Source of the DNA: Apodemus sylvaticus
Lineage: Eukaryota > Chordata > Mammalia > Rodentia > Muridae
DNA length: 64,000 nt
NCBI RefSeq assembly: GCF_947179515.1
Contig: NC_067487.1
Span: 41,838,514-41,902,513, forward strand
Reading direction: 5' to 3'
The translations under genes were made by a program, and so were the position numbers. Positions within the stretch are counted from its first letter, which is position 1, and the number at the start of each line of letters is the position of its first letter. Of the stretch, positions 24,661 through 33,612 are shown piece after piece. The notes under the pieces were generated by a model. The model searched no databases and was not told the origin of the DNA. It worked only from the letters and a program-made list of their open reading frames with translations.

Positions 24661-25680
24661 TTAACAGAGTCTTAGAGTAAGTGAATGCTAAATAGATTTT
24701 AGAATACAAAAGCATTCTCTCCAATTTGAAAAATAAAATGAAGAAAAACCATAAATAACAATATAACAATATTAAGATGGAAAGATTAATCACTATACAT
24801 ACATATATATATAATATATATATATGTTTGATGTAAAATATGCTTATGTTACACATATTTAATACTCATAACAGTATTTTATAAAGTCTATATATTTGAA
24901 ACTATAAATGACTTAGACATCTTTTCAAACATGAATAAGATTGATAATATTTATAATACCTTATCCCATTCAGAAAAATAAATCTGGAAATAATACACTT
25001 CTGTATAAAAAAATTCTAGCTTCTTTCTGATAGTGCCAATGGAAATAATTATTAAATATTCAAAGGAGCTTAAGTTCTCTTTTAGAGCATATAATGGCTG
25101 AGAGTTAGAGCATCGTATAACCAAACTTTATTAAGAACTTAAAATCTTGGGGGTTGCAAAGAAGACTCAGTGGCTAAGGATGCTACTGGTCTTTGAAGAA
25201 GAACTGGTTTCCAGCACCTTCCACCAGATGACTCACAACCTCTTGCTATTTTGCACCCCAATGGATCTGATACACTCTGACCTTCCTCAGGTAGCTGCAC
25301 TGACTTGTGCATACACACATAGATATATAAAGATATAAATTTCAAAAAATCTAAAAACTAAGACAGGAAATTCTCACCAGAATGTGCATTGTAAACCTGT
25401 ACTTTAACAGAGACCTTAACTATACAATTAGCAAGTTGAACCAAGTACTATATAACAATAATGTATTTTATCAGACTTAGAACTATTCCAGAAATGCACT
25501 ATTTAGATATTAATAATTATGATGTTTTGAGTTTTTGGAATAAAACAAAATGATAATATCTCAACTATCAAGTTTTTAAATGTATTTGATGTAATTCAAT
25601 ACCTATTGAAACAATCTGGGTATTCAAAGTTACTCTAAAGGTGGTTACTTCATCAGATAATCATCTTATATGAAGAATAT
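24661..25680. other. AT-rich sequence flanking the intact L1
   Basis: Contains an AT-rich palindromic patch near 24798-24828 and the B2/B3 SINE at 25146-25350. No gene is visible. This is the pre-insertion flank on the left of the L1. Confidence 0.6.
25146..25350 (+). mobile_element. B2/B3-type SINE
   Basis: A degraded B2-like head (GGGGGTTGCAAAGAAGACTCAGTGG) is followed by B3-like body blocks (TTTCCAGCACC, ACTCACAACC, GACCTTCCTCAGG) and an A-rich end. Confidence 0.65.
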
Positions 25681-25696
25681 TGAAACGTTTCCTTTT
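25681..25696. repeat. Left target-site duplication of the intact L1
   Basis: The 16-bp sequence TGAAACGTTTCCTTTT is repeated exactly at 31387-31402. Here it runs directly into the T-tract that is the complement of the L1 A-tail. Confidence 0.95.
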
Positions 25697-25705
25697 TTTT
25701 TTTTT

Positions 25706-25948
25706 ATTATTCGATATAATTTATTTACATTTCAAATGATTTCCCCTTTTCTAGCCCCCCCACTCCTCGAAAGTCCCGCAAGCCCCCTTCTCTTCCCCTG
25801 TCCTCCCACCCACCCCTTCCCACTTCCCCGTTCTGGTTTTGCCGAATACTGCTTCACAGAGTCTTTCCAGAACAAGGGGCCACTCCTCCTTTCTTCTTGT
25901 ACCTCATTTGATGTGTGGATTATGTTTTGGGTATTCCAGTTTTCTAGG
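25706..25948 (-). other. L1 3' UTR with polypurine, G-quadruplex-forming tract and poly(A) signal
   Basis: The untranslated tail runs from the ORF2 stop to the A-tail. On the element's strand it holds a long G/A-rich tract. The C-runs at 25795-25816 on the plus strand are four runs of at least three Gs on the transcript strand, with loops of 1 to 5 bases. An AATAAA lies at 25720-25725 (complement). A near-identical copy of the 3' UTR occurs in the fragment at 11850-12701, so the two belong to one subfamily. Confidence 0.85.
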
Positions 25949-28900
25949 TTAATATCCACTTATTAGTGAGTGCATACCATGATTCACCTTTTGAGTCTGG
26001 GTTACCTCACTTAGTATGATATTCTCTAGCTCCATCCATTTGCCTAAGAATTTCATGAATTCATTGTTTCTAATGGCTGAATAGTACTCCATTGTGTAGA
26101 TATACCACATTTTTTGCATCCACTCTTCTGTTGAGGGATACCTGGGTTCTTTCCAGCATCTGGCAATTACAAATAGGGCTGCTATGAACATAGTAGAACA
26201 TGTATCCTTATTACATGGTGGGGAGTCTTCTGGGTATATGCCCAGGAGTGGTATAGCAGGATCTTCTGGAAGTAAGGTGCCCAGTTTTCGGAGGAACCGC
26301 CAGACTGATTTCCAGAGTGGTTGTACCAATTTGCAACCCCACCAGCAGTGGAGGAGTGTTCCTCTTTCTCCACACCCTCTCCAACACCTGCTGTCTCCTG
26401 AATTTTTAATCTTAGCCATTCTGACTGGTGTAAGATGAAATCTTAGGGTTGTTTTGATTTGCATTTCCCTAATGACTAATGAAGTTGAGCATTTTTTAAG
26501 ATGCTTCTCCGCCATCCGAAGTTCTTCAGGTGAGAATTCTTTGTTTAACTCTGTACCCCATTTTTTAATAGGGTTGTTTGGTTTTCTGGAGTCTAACTTC
26601 TTGAGTTCTTTATATATATTGGATATTAGCCCTCTATCTGATGTAGGATTGGTGAAGATCTTTTCCCAATTTGTTGGTTGCCGATTTGTACTTTTGATGG
26701 TGTCCTTTGCCTTACAGAAACTTTGTAATTTTATGAGGTCCCATTTGTCAATTCTTGCTCTTAGAGCATACGCTATTGGTGTTCTGTTCAGAAACTTTCT
26801 CCCTGTACCGATGTCCTCAAGGGTCTTCCCCAGTTTTTTTTCTATTAGCTTCAGAGTGTCTGGCTTTATGTGGAGGTCCTTGATCCATTTGGATTTGAGC
26901 TTAGTACAAGGAGACAAGGATGGATCAATTCGCATTCTTCTGCATGCTGACCTCCAGTTGAACCAGCACCATTTGTTGAAAAGGCTATCTTTTTTCCATT
27001 GGATGTTTTCAGCCTCTTTGTCGAGGATCAAGTGGCCATAGGTGTGTGGGTTCATTTTTGGGTCTTCAATCCTGTTCCATTGATCCTCCTGTCTGTCACT
27101 GTACCAATACCATGCAGTTTTTAACACTATTGCTCTGTAGTATTGCTTGAGGTCAGGGATACTGATTCCCCCAGATTTCCTTTTGTTGCTGAGAATAGTT
27201 TTAGCTATCCTGGGTTTTTTGTTGTTCCAGATGAATTTGATAATTGCTCTTTCTAGCTCTGTGAAGAATTGAGTTGGGATTTTGATGGGTATTGCATTGA
27301 ATCTGTATAGTGCTTTAGGCAAAATGGCCATTTTAACTATATTGATTCTGCCGATCCATGAGCATGGGAGGTTTTCCCATTTTTTGAGGTCTTCTTCCAT
27401 TTCCTTCTTCAGAGTCTTGAAGTTCTTGTCATACAGATCTTTCACATGTTTGGTAAGAGTCACCCCAAGATACTTTATACTGTTTGTGGCTATTGTGAAG
27501 GGGGTCATTTCCCTAATTTCTTTCTCAGCCTGCTTATCCTTTGAGTATAGGAAGGCCACTGATTTGCTTGAGTTGACTTTATAACCTGCCACTTTGCTGA
27601 AGTTGTTTATCAGCTGTAGGAGCTCTCTAGCGGAGTTCTTTGGGTCACTTAGGTAGACGATCATGTCGTCTGCAAATAATGATAGTTTGACTTCTTCCTT
27701 TCCAATTTGTATCCCTTTGACCTCCTTATGTTGTCGAATTGCCCGAGCTAGTACCTCAAGTACAATATTGAAAAGATAAGGAGAAAGGGGGCAGCCTTGT
27801 CTGGTCCCTGATTTCAGTGGGATTGCTTCAAGTTTCTCTCCATTTAGTTTGATGCTGGCTACCGGTTTGCTGTATATTGCTTTTACTATGTTTAGGTATG
27901 GGCCTTGAATTCCTATTCTCTCCAAGACTTTAAGCATGAAGGGATGCTGAATTTTGTCAAATGCTTTTTCAGCATCCAATGAAATGACCATGTGGTTTTG
28001 TTCTTTGAGTTTGTTTATGTAGTGGATTGTATTGATGGATTTCCGTATATTGAACCAACCCTGCATTCCTGGGATAAAGCCTACTTGATCATGGTGGATG
28101 ATCGTTTTGATGTGTTCTTGGATTCGGTTGGCAAGAATTTTATTGAGTATTTTTGCATCGATGTTCATAAGGGAAATTGGTCTGAAGTTCTCTTTCTTTG
28201 TTGGATCTTTGTGTGGCTTTGGTATCAGCGTAATTGTGGCTTCGTAGAAGGAATTGGGTAGTGTTCCTTCTGTTTCTATTTTGTGGAATAGTTTGAAGAG
28301 TATTGGTGTTAACTCTTCTTTGAAGGTCTGGTAGAATTCTGCACTGAAGCCATCTGGTCCTGTGCTTTTTTTGGTTGGAAGACTTTCTATGACTCCTTCT
28401 ATTTCTTTAGGCATTATGGGACTGTTTAGATGGTCTAGTTGGTCCTGATTTAATTTTGGTATTTGGTATCTGTCAAGGAAATTGTCCATTTCCTCCAGAT
28501 TCTCCAGTTGTGTTGAGTATAGGCTTTTGTAGTAGGATCTGATGATTTTTTGGATTTCCTCAGTTTCCGTTGTTATATCTCCCTTTTCATTTCTAAGTTT
28601 GTTAATTTGGATACTTTCTCTGTGCCCTTTGGTCATTCTGGCTAAGGGTTTATCTATCTTGTTGATTTTCTCAAAGAACCAGCTCCTGGTATTGTTGATT
28701 TTTTGTATGGTTCTCTTTGTTTCTACTTGATTGATTTCGGCCCTGAGTTTGATGATTTCCTGCCTTCTACTCCTCCTGGGCGAAATAGCTTCTTTTTGTT
28801 CCAGGGCTTTCAGGTGTGTCATTAAGCTGGTAATGTATGCTCTCTCCATTTTCTTTTTGGAGGCACTCAGGGCTATGAGTTTTCCTCTTAGCACTGCTTT

Positions 28901-29773
28901 CATTGTGTCCCATAGATTTGGGTATGTTGTGTTTTCATTTTCATTGTGTTCTAAAAAGTCTTTAATTTCTTTCTTTATTTCTTCCTTGACCAAGGTATCA
29001 TTGAGTAGAGTATTGTTCAGTTTCCACGTGTATGTGGGCTTTCTGTTGTTTCTGTTGCTATTGAAGACCACTTTTACTCCATAGTGATCAGATAGGAGGC
29101 ATGGGATTAGTTCGATCTTCTTATATTTGTTGAGGTCTGTCTTGTGACCAATTATATGGTCGATTTTGGAGAAGGTACCATGAGGTGCTGAGAAAAAGGT
29201 ATATTCTTTTGTTTTAGGATAGAATGTTCTATATATATCTGTTAAATCTAATTGGTCCAAAGCTTCAATTAGTTTCATTGTGTCCCTGTTTAGTTTCTGT
29301 TTTCCTGATCGGTCCATTGAGGAAAGTGCAGTGTTGAAGTCACCCACAATTATTGTGTTAGGTGCAATGTGTGCTTTTAGTTTTAATAAAGTCTCTTTTA
29401 CAAAAGAGGGTGCCCTTACATTTGGGGCATAGATGTTCAGGATTGTCAGTTCTTCTTTTTGTATTTTTCCTTTGACCAGCAAGAAGTGACCCTCAGGGTC
29501 TCTTTTGATGACTTTGGGTTGAAAGTCAATTTTATCTGATATTAAAATGGCTACTCCAGCTTGTTTCCTGAGACCATTTGCTTGTAAAATTGTCTTCCAG
29601 CCTTTTACTCTAAGGTAGTGTTTGTCTTTGGCCCTGAGGTGTGTTTCCTGTAAGCAGCAAAATGTAGGGTCCTGTTTACTTATCCATTCAGTTAGTCTGT
29701 GTCTTTTTATTGGGGCATTAAGTCCATTGATGTTAAGAGATATTAAGGAATAGTGATTGTTACTTCCTATCAT
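25949..29773 (-). CDS. L1 ORF2 protein: endonuclease and reverse transcriptase (1274 aa)
   Basis: ORF2p nicks target DNA and reverse-transcribes L1 RNA at the nick; in trans it can also mobilise SINE RNAs. The N-terminal APE-like endonuclease (about 1-240) keeps N14 (LNINGLN), E43 (QETHL), D145 and N147 (GDFN), D205 (KIDHI), and D229 and H230 (SDH). The reverse-transcriptase domain (about 450-800) has the fingers motif TGPDGFSAEFYQ, palm D600 (SLDAEKAFDKIQ), SGTRQGCPLSP and the catalytic FADD with D702 and D703. The C-terminal cysteine motif is CWRGCGERGTLLHCWWGC (C-x3-C-x7-H-x4-C). The frame ends at the usual L1 C-terminus MHSLISGY. Length is close to human (1275 aa) and mouse ORF2p. It starts 59 bp after ORF1, in a different frame, and is probably translated by reinitiation or an unconventional route as in other L1s. 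All catalytic residues I checked are present, so enzymatic competence is inferred but not proven. Confidence 0.97.
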   Translation of the reverse strand: MIGSNNHYSLISLNINGLNAPIKRHRLTEWISKQDPTFCCLQETHLRAKDKHYLRVKGWKTILQANGLRKQAGVAILISDKIDFQPKVIKRDPEGHFLLVKGKIQKEELTILNIYAPNVRAPSFVKETLLKLKAHIAPNTIIVGDFNTALSSMDRSGKQKLNRDTMKLIEALDQLDLTDIYRTFYPKTKEYTFFSAPHGTFSKIDHIIGHKTDLNKYKKIELIPCLLSDHYGVKVVFNSNRNNRKPTYTWKLNNTLLNDTLVKEEIKKEIKDFLEHNENENTTYPNLWDTMKAVLRGKLIALSASKKKMERAYITSLMTHLKALEQKEAISPRRSRRQEIIKLRAEINQVETKRTIQKINNTRSWFFEKINKIDKPLARMTKGHRESIQINKLRNEKGDITTETEEIQKIIRSYYKSLYSTQLENLEEMDNFLDRYQIPKLNQDQLDHLNSPIMPKEIEGVIESLPTKKSTGPDGFSAEFYQTFKEELTPILFKLFHKIETEGTLPNSFYEATITLIPKPHKDPTKKENFRPISLMNIDAKILNKILANRIQEHIKTIIHHDQVGFIPGMQGWFNIRKSINTIHYINKLKEQNHMVISLDAEKAFDKIQHPFMLKVLERIGIQGPYLNIVKAIYSKPVASIKLNGEKLEAIPLKSGTRQGCPLSPYLFNIVLEVLARAIRQHKEVKGIQIGKEEVKLSLFADDMIVYLSDPKNSARELLQLINNFSKVAGYKVNSSKSVAFLYSKDKQAEKEIREMTPFTIATNSIKYLGVTLTKHVKDLYDKNFKTLKKEMEEDLKKWENLPCSWIGRINIVKMAILPKALYRFNAIPIKIPTQFFTELERAIIKFIWNNKKPRIAKTILSNKRKSGGISIPDLKQYYRAIVLKTAWYWYSDRQEDQWNRIEDPKMNPHTYGHLILDKEAENIQWKKDSLFNKWCWFNWRSACRRMRIDPSLSPCTKLKSKWIKDLHIKPDTLKLIEKKLGKTLEDIGTGRKFLNRTPIAYALRARIDKWDLIKLQSFCKAKDTIKSTNRQPTNWEKIFTNPTSDRGLISNIYKELKKLDSRKPNNPIKKWGTELNKEFSPEELRMAEKHLKKCSTSLVIREMQIKTTLRFHLTPVRMAKIKNSGDSRCWRGCGERGTLLHCWWGCKLVQPLWKSVWRFLRKLGTLLPEDPAIPLLGIYPEDSPPCNKDTCSTMFIAALFVIARCWKEPRYPSTEEWMQKMWYIYTMEYYSAIRNNEFMKFLGKWMELENIILSEVTQTQKVNHGMHSLISGY

Positions 29774-29832
29774 TTTTGACGTTATTTTTTAAATTTGAAT
29801 GCTTAACTTCTTTTGGGTTTGATGAAAGGTTA

Positions 29833-31104
29833 CTATCTTGCTTTTTCCAGGGTGAAGTTTCCCTCCTTGTATTGGTGTTGTCCTCCTATTATCCTTTTTA
29901 GGGCCGGGTTTGTGGATAGATATTGGGTAAACTTGGTTTTGTCATGAAATATCTTAGTTTCTCCATCTATGGTGATTGAGAGTTTTGCTGGATATAGTAG
30001 TTTTGGTTGGCATTTGTGTTCTCTTAGAGTCTGCATGAGATCTTCCCAGGACCTTCTAGCCTTCATAGTCTCAGGTGAAAAGTCTGCTGTGATTCTGATA
30101 GGTCTTCCTTTATATGTTACTTGGCCTTTTTCTCTTACTGCCTTTAGTATTCTTTCTTTGTTTAGAACATTTGGTGTTTTGATTATTATGTGACGGGAAG
30201 TATTTCTGTTCTGGTCCAGTCTGTTTGGAGTTCTGTAGGCTTCTTGTATATTCATGGGCATCTCTCTCTTTAGGTTAGGGAAGTTTTCTTCCATAATTTT
30301 ATTGAAGATATTTGCTGGCCCTTTAAGTTGTAAATCTTCACTCTCCTCTATGCCTATAATCCTTAGGTTTGGTCTTCTCATTGTGTCCTGGATTTCCTGG
30401 ATATTTTGGGTTACAAGCTTTTTGCATTTTGCATTTTCTTTAACTGTTGAGTCCATGGTTTCTATGGAATCTTCAGCATCTGAAATTCTTTCTTCTATCT
30501 CTTGTATTCTGTTGTTGATATTTGTATCTCTGTCCCCTGATTTCTTCCCAAGGCTTTCTATCTCCAAAGTTGTCTCCCTTTGAGTTTTCTTAGTTGTTTC
30601 TACTTCTGATTTTAGATCCTGGATGGTTTTGCTTAGCTCCTTCACTTGCATGTTTGTGTTTTCCTGTAATTCTTTAAGAGATTTTTGTGTTCTCTCTTTC
30701 ATGAGCTCAGCCTGTTGACCAAAGTTCTCCTGTATTTCTTTAAGAGATTTTTGTGTTTCGTCTTTCATGACCTCAGCCTGTTGAGCAAAGTTCTCCTGTA
30801 TTTCTTTAAGTGTTTTTTGCATTTCCTCCTTGTTGGCTTTTGTATTCTCCTGGATTTCTTTCAATGATTTTTGTGTTTCCCTTGCAAGGGCTTCTACCTT
30901 TTGATCCATTGTCTCCTGAATTTCTTTATGTATGACCTTCATGTGTTCCTGTACCAGCATCATGACCAGTGATTTTAAATCCAAATCTTGTTTTACTGGT
31001 GTGATGGGGTATCCAGGACATGTTGGTAGAGGAGAATTGGGTTCAGATGTTGCCATATTGCCTTGATTTCTGTTAGTGACGTTCCTGCGTTTGCCTTTTG
31101 CCAT
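29833..31104 (-). CDS. L1 ORF1 protein: trimeric RNA-binding nucleic-acid chaperone (423 aa)
   Basis: ORF1p coats L1 RNA in cis, forms the cytoplasmic ribonucleoprotein and acts as a nucleic-acid chaperone. The start at 31104 lies in the conserved murine context just after CCAGTGAGATCTAG and gives an N-terminus of MAKGKRRNVTNRNQ. A polar N-terminal segment (about 1-55) leads into a long heptad-rich coiled coil (about 57-215). This contains tandem units of about 22 residues starting near residues 78, 96, 118 and 140, each with a QKSLKE(I/L)QEN core. An RRM-like domain (about 240-335, core RRPNLRIIGIEE) and the C-terminal domain (GQVTYKGRPIRI, DFSPETMKARR, LLYPAKLSI) follow and are highly conserved. 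The frame ends in TAG followed at once by TAA. At 423 aa it is longer than the human (338 aa) or usual mouse (about 357-371 aa) protein, and the excess lies in the coiled-coil repeats. No frameshift is seen. Confidence 0.97.
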   Translation of the reverse strand: MAKGKRRNVTNRNQGNMATSEPNSPLPTCPGYPITPVKQDLDLKSLVMMLVQEHMKVIHKEIQETMDQKVEALARETQKSLKEIQENTKANKEEMQKTLKEIQENFAQQAEVMKDETQKSLKEIQENFGQQAELMKERTQKSLKELQENTNMQVKELSKTIQDLKSEVETTKKTQRETTLEIESLGKKSGDRDTNINNRIQEIEERISDAEDSIETMDSTVKENAKCKKLVTQNIQEIQDTMRRPNLRIIGIEESEDLQLKGPANIFNKIMEENFPNLKREMPMNIQEAYRTPNRLDQNRNTSRHIIIKTPNVLNKERILKAVREKGQVTYKGRPIRITADFSPETMKARRSWEDLMQTLREHKCQPKLLYPAKLSITIDGETKIFHDKTKFTQYLSTNPALKRIIGGQHQYKEGNFTLEKAR

Positions 31105-31386
31105 CTAGATCTCACTGGTGTTAGTTTATCTTGTCAGTGTTGGACTCACCAGTGCAAGCTGCCCCTTCCCAGTTGGCCTCTGGTGCACAGCTTACCTCCT
31201 GCACTGCTTGTAGACAGTGTGCTGCTGCCCAGGCTGTTCAGATCCCAAAGCAGGCACCCGAAGGCTCCCGCTGGGGCCCGCTGGATTCACTGGAGCACAC
31301 TGACTTCTCCCAGCTGGCCGCCCGGAAGCCCAGCTAGCCACTTGCAGGACTTGGGGATGTAATGCTGCCGCCCAGACTGATCTGGA
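31105..31386 (-). promoter_or_regulatory. L1 5' UTR and internal promoter, about 1.7 tandem GC-rich units
   Basis: L1 carries an internal RNA polymerase II promoter upstream of ORF1. This 282-bp segment is much richer in GC and CpG than its surroundings. It contains two related units offset by about 141 bp. CAGTTGGCC (31170-31178) corresponds to CAGCTGGCC (31311-31319), and GCTGCTGCCCAGGCTG (31221-31236) corresponds to GCTGCCGCCCAGACTG (31364-31379). The outer unit stops at the target-site duplication, as expected for a monomeric murine 5' UTR cut off within a monomer. The unit is shorter than the roughly 200-bp monomers known from Mus A, Tf and Gf families. Promoter activity is inferred from position and architecture only. 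Confidence 0.75.
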
Positions 31387-31402
31387 TGAAACGTTTCCTT
31401 TT
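31387..31402. repeat. Right target-site duplication of the intact L1
   Basis: This is an exact copy of 25681-25696. It is followed by AAAG, so the first-strand nick was TTTT/AA on the plus strand, as expected for a minus-strand L1. Confidence 0.95.
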
Positions 31403-33273
31403 AAAGTGAAAAATAAGAAAAATATTTCTTCCTACTCAACTTTGATTAGAGAACTTAGTATAAAAATTAAGAGAAAAATACTTGTTTAGACATAACTGAT
31501 GGGATAGTTCAAATGAGAGAGAGCTCTAATTTTTCTCAACCACAAAATCAGAAGGTACATTTTCTAAATATAAATTATAAAATAATATATTAAATAATTA
31601 TATATTGTACATTATATATTGTTTATATAGTAAAATAAATAAATGTATTAAAATAATTTTTGACCATGAAAATAAAGACAGACATGGTTTTGTAAGCTTC
31701 ACTTTGCAAATTTACTGCATAGGGATGAAATTTAGTGTTGCATAAACATGTATATTTATTTCACCAGTGCTGACTGTTGCAGAAGACATCTTAAAGAATG
31801 GGGTTGGGAGCAAGTAACTGTATTCTAGATTACTTCATAGCTAATAAAATAAGCATGTTCATCAACCATATTGACTTAAATGTTTGCCAAAACATGCATT
31901 TTAAGAGTCAGTTTCAGAACTAGTGTCTGCTATTAAAAATTTAGAAACCTAATGCACAATAAAAATGAAAATAGCAAAAAATCATATATGCATAAATGAT
32001 TGCAAATGTATATGAGAAAACAAGCTGGCCAAAACTCACTAAACTGAGAATATTTTTGCTTGTTTAAATGTCATTCATCGTTATGCAAATACCATGCAGA
32101 CAGTTGGGACTGGTCAGTTTTATCATATAAAGGAGCACATGGAGTATTGTGAAGAAGTCTTTCTAGCAGGAAATTCATCTTGGTGACAGCTTTACTCTAT
32201 CTGGCATGCTTGCTGCTATGTTTATTTTGCATTTTTATGGTAATGAAGAGCTCTGAAGTACTCATTTACTCTTTCTCAATTCTTGCTGACTCTAACAGAG
32301 TTAGCCCTTTTTAGGGGGAAGCACAAAATTAGACACTCAGGGAGGTGAGATTGGTGATCATTTCTTTTTGTCACATAACCACAGTGCTAGCCAGAGATAT
32401 TCTGTGGATGGATGATGCCTTGTCTTGCTTTTAATAAAAGTAACTGCCACAGACAGCAATGGAATCCCCCAGCTTTATAAAGGTGCATTTAGTGCTATTT
32501 ATGTCTGTTTAGTTTAACAAGACAGTAAACCATACACTAGCTCCATATCATCTATGGGATGCTAAAACATTTTGTCATGCTTTGGAAATCTAAAAGATTC
32601 TTCCATAAATCAAGAATGATGGAAAGTTTTTCATATTGCCAATTATTTGTAATATATATCTCTATGATACACTATGGATTTGTGTTTCTTGGATCGCTTT
32701 TAAAAGGTGGCAGCTATTGTGAGCTTCGTTTTCTTACCTCTAGTTTGAACTTAGGATTCAGAAAGGGCTCTGCATAATTGAAATGATGCTGTAATTGAGT
32801 GTAGCTAAGGACCACATTTCAATTTTACTTCCAGCTTTACCATTTCTGTTTTTGTTCCCCTACCCGTGACTTCTGGTAAGGCTTCTGCTCTTGTCTATAT
32901 ATCTTGTGTGCTCTGGGTATTCCCTCTTCATTGCTCAAAAAATGTCTAAATACAGCAGTAAAACAAACCAGTTTTGGAAATTCCTGTAGTACAGAACTTT
33001 TGGGGGGACAACTATTGAAAATAAGTGGGAAAAAAACCAACAAAACAATAAGCATGCTCGTTCATTTGTAGTGCCTATTTTTTTCATTGTGCTGTAAGGA
33101 ACCAGAGGAAAAGAGTTTAAAATATGCAAGTCTCCACAGAGCTTGAATGACAGTGGCCCCCATTTTCTCATACATTTGAATATTTAGTTCCCTGGAAAGG
33201 ATTATGGGGCGGGATCTGTTGGAGAAGATGTGATTCTTTGAGGTTCCAAAAGCCCATCCCATTCCTAATTAGT

Positions 33274-33274
<1 letters not shown>
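31403..33274. other. Unassigned unique-looking sequence right of the L1
   Basis: About 1.9 kb without a recognised repeat. An octamer ATGCAAAT lies at 32083-32090. No exon-like frame was seen. Confidence 0.55.
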
Positions 33275-33334
<60 letters not shown>

Positions 33335-33377
33335 CTCTCTCTACAAACTCTTTCTTCTGTAAGTTGCCTTCTCTCTC

Positions 33378-33445
<68 letters not shown>

Positions 33446-33446
33446 T
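33275..33446. repeat. Two (CT)n arrays
   Basis: Pure CT at 33275-33332 and CT with rare CCCT breaks at 33369-33446. Open frames encoding poly(SL) or poly(ER) here are artefacts. Confidence 0.98.
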
Positions 33447-33612
33447 GGCTCTCACCCCCCATGCCTGTGGACCGATTGTGAGCTCTAGACTTCTGCTCCA
33501 TACCTACCTGCCTGCCTGCTACCATTCTTCCTCTCAAGAAGTTCATAACTCTAACCCTCTCAGATTATACATTCTCTACAAACTCTTTCTTCTGTAAGTT
33601 GCCTTCCTCACA
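33340..33612 (+). mobile_element. MaLR-like LTR 3' end with internal duplication across (CT)n
   Basis: The block with AAACTCTTTCTTCTGTAAGTTGCC is the 3' end signature of rodent MaLR LTRs. It occurs twice as an exact 34-bp repeat (33338-33371 and 33573-33606). A pure CT tract precedes the first copy and a second CT tract plus LTR-like sequence lies between the copies. Confidence 0.5.

Larger units (their letters stand above)
25697..31386 (-). mobile_element. Full-length, coding-intact LINE-1 (L1) retrotransposon
   Basis: This is an autonomous non-LTR retrotransposon of about 5.7 kb. In its own 5' to 3' order it has a GC-rich 5' UTR (31105-31386), ORF1 (29833-31104), a 59-bp spacer, ORF2 (25949-29773), a short 3' UTR with a G-rich polypurine tract (25706-25948) and an A-tail, seen as T on the plus strand at 25697-25705. 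It is flanked by a perfect 16-bp direct repeat at 25681-25696 and 31387-31402 ending in TTTT, followed on the right by AAAG. That is the TTTT/AA nick preferred by L1 endonuclease, so the element inserted by target-primed reverse transcription. No stop or frameshift interrupts either ORF. The perfect target-site duplication and open ORFs point to a young insertion. The 5' end may be slightly short, because the outer 5' UTR unit is incomplete. Confidence 0.97.

Noticed and set aside
26454..27041. Plus-strand open frame of 195 codons and several others (27282-27584, 28731-29084, 30254-30583) across the L1
   Set aside because: They are antisense shadows of ORF2 and ORF1, with hydrophobic low-information composition and no support as genes.
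33168..33597. Poly(ER) and poly(SL) frames up to 119 codons
   Set aside because: Translations of CT/GA microsatellites.
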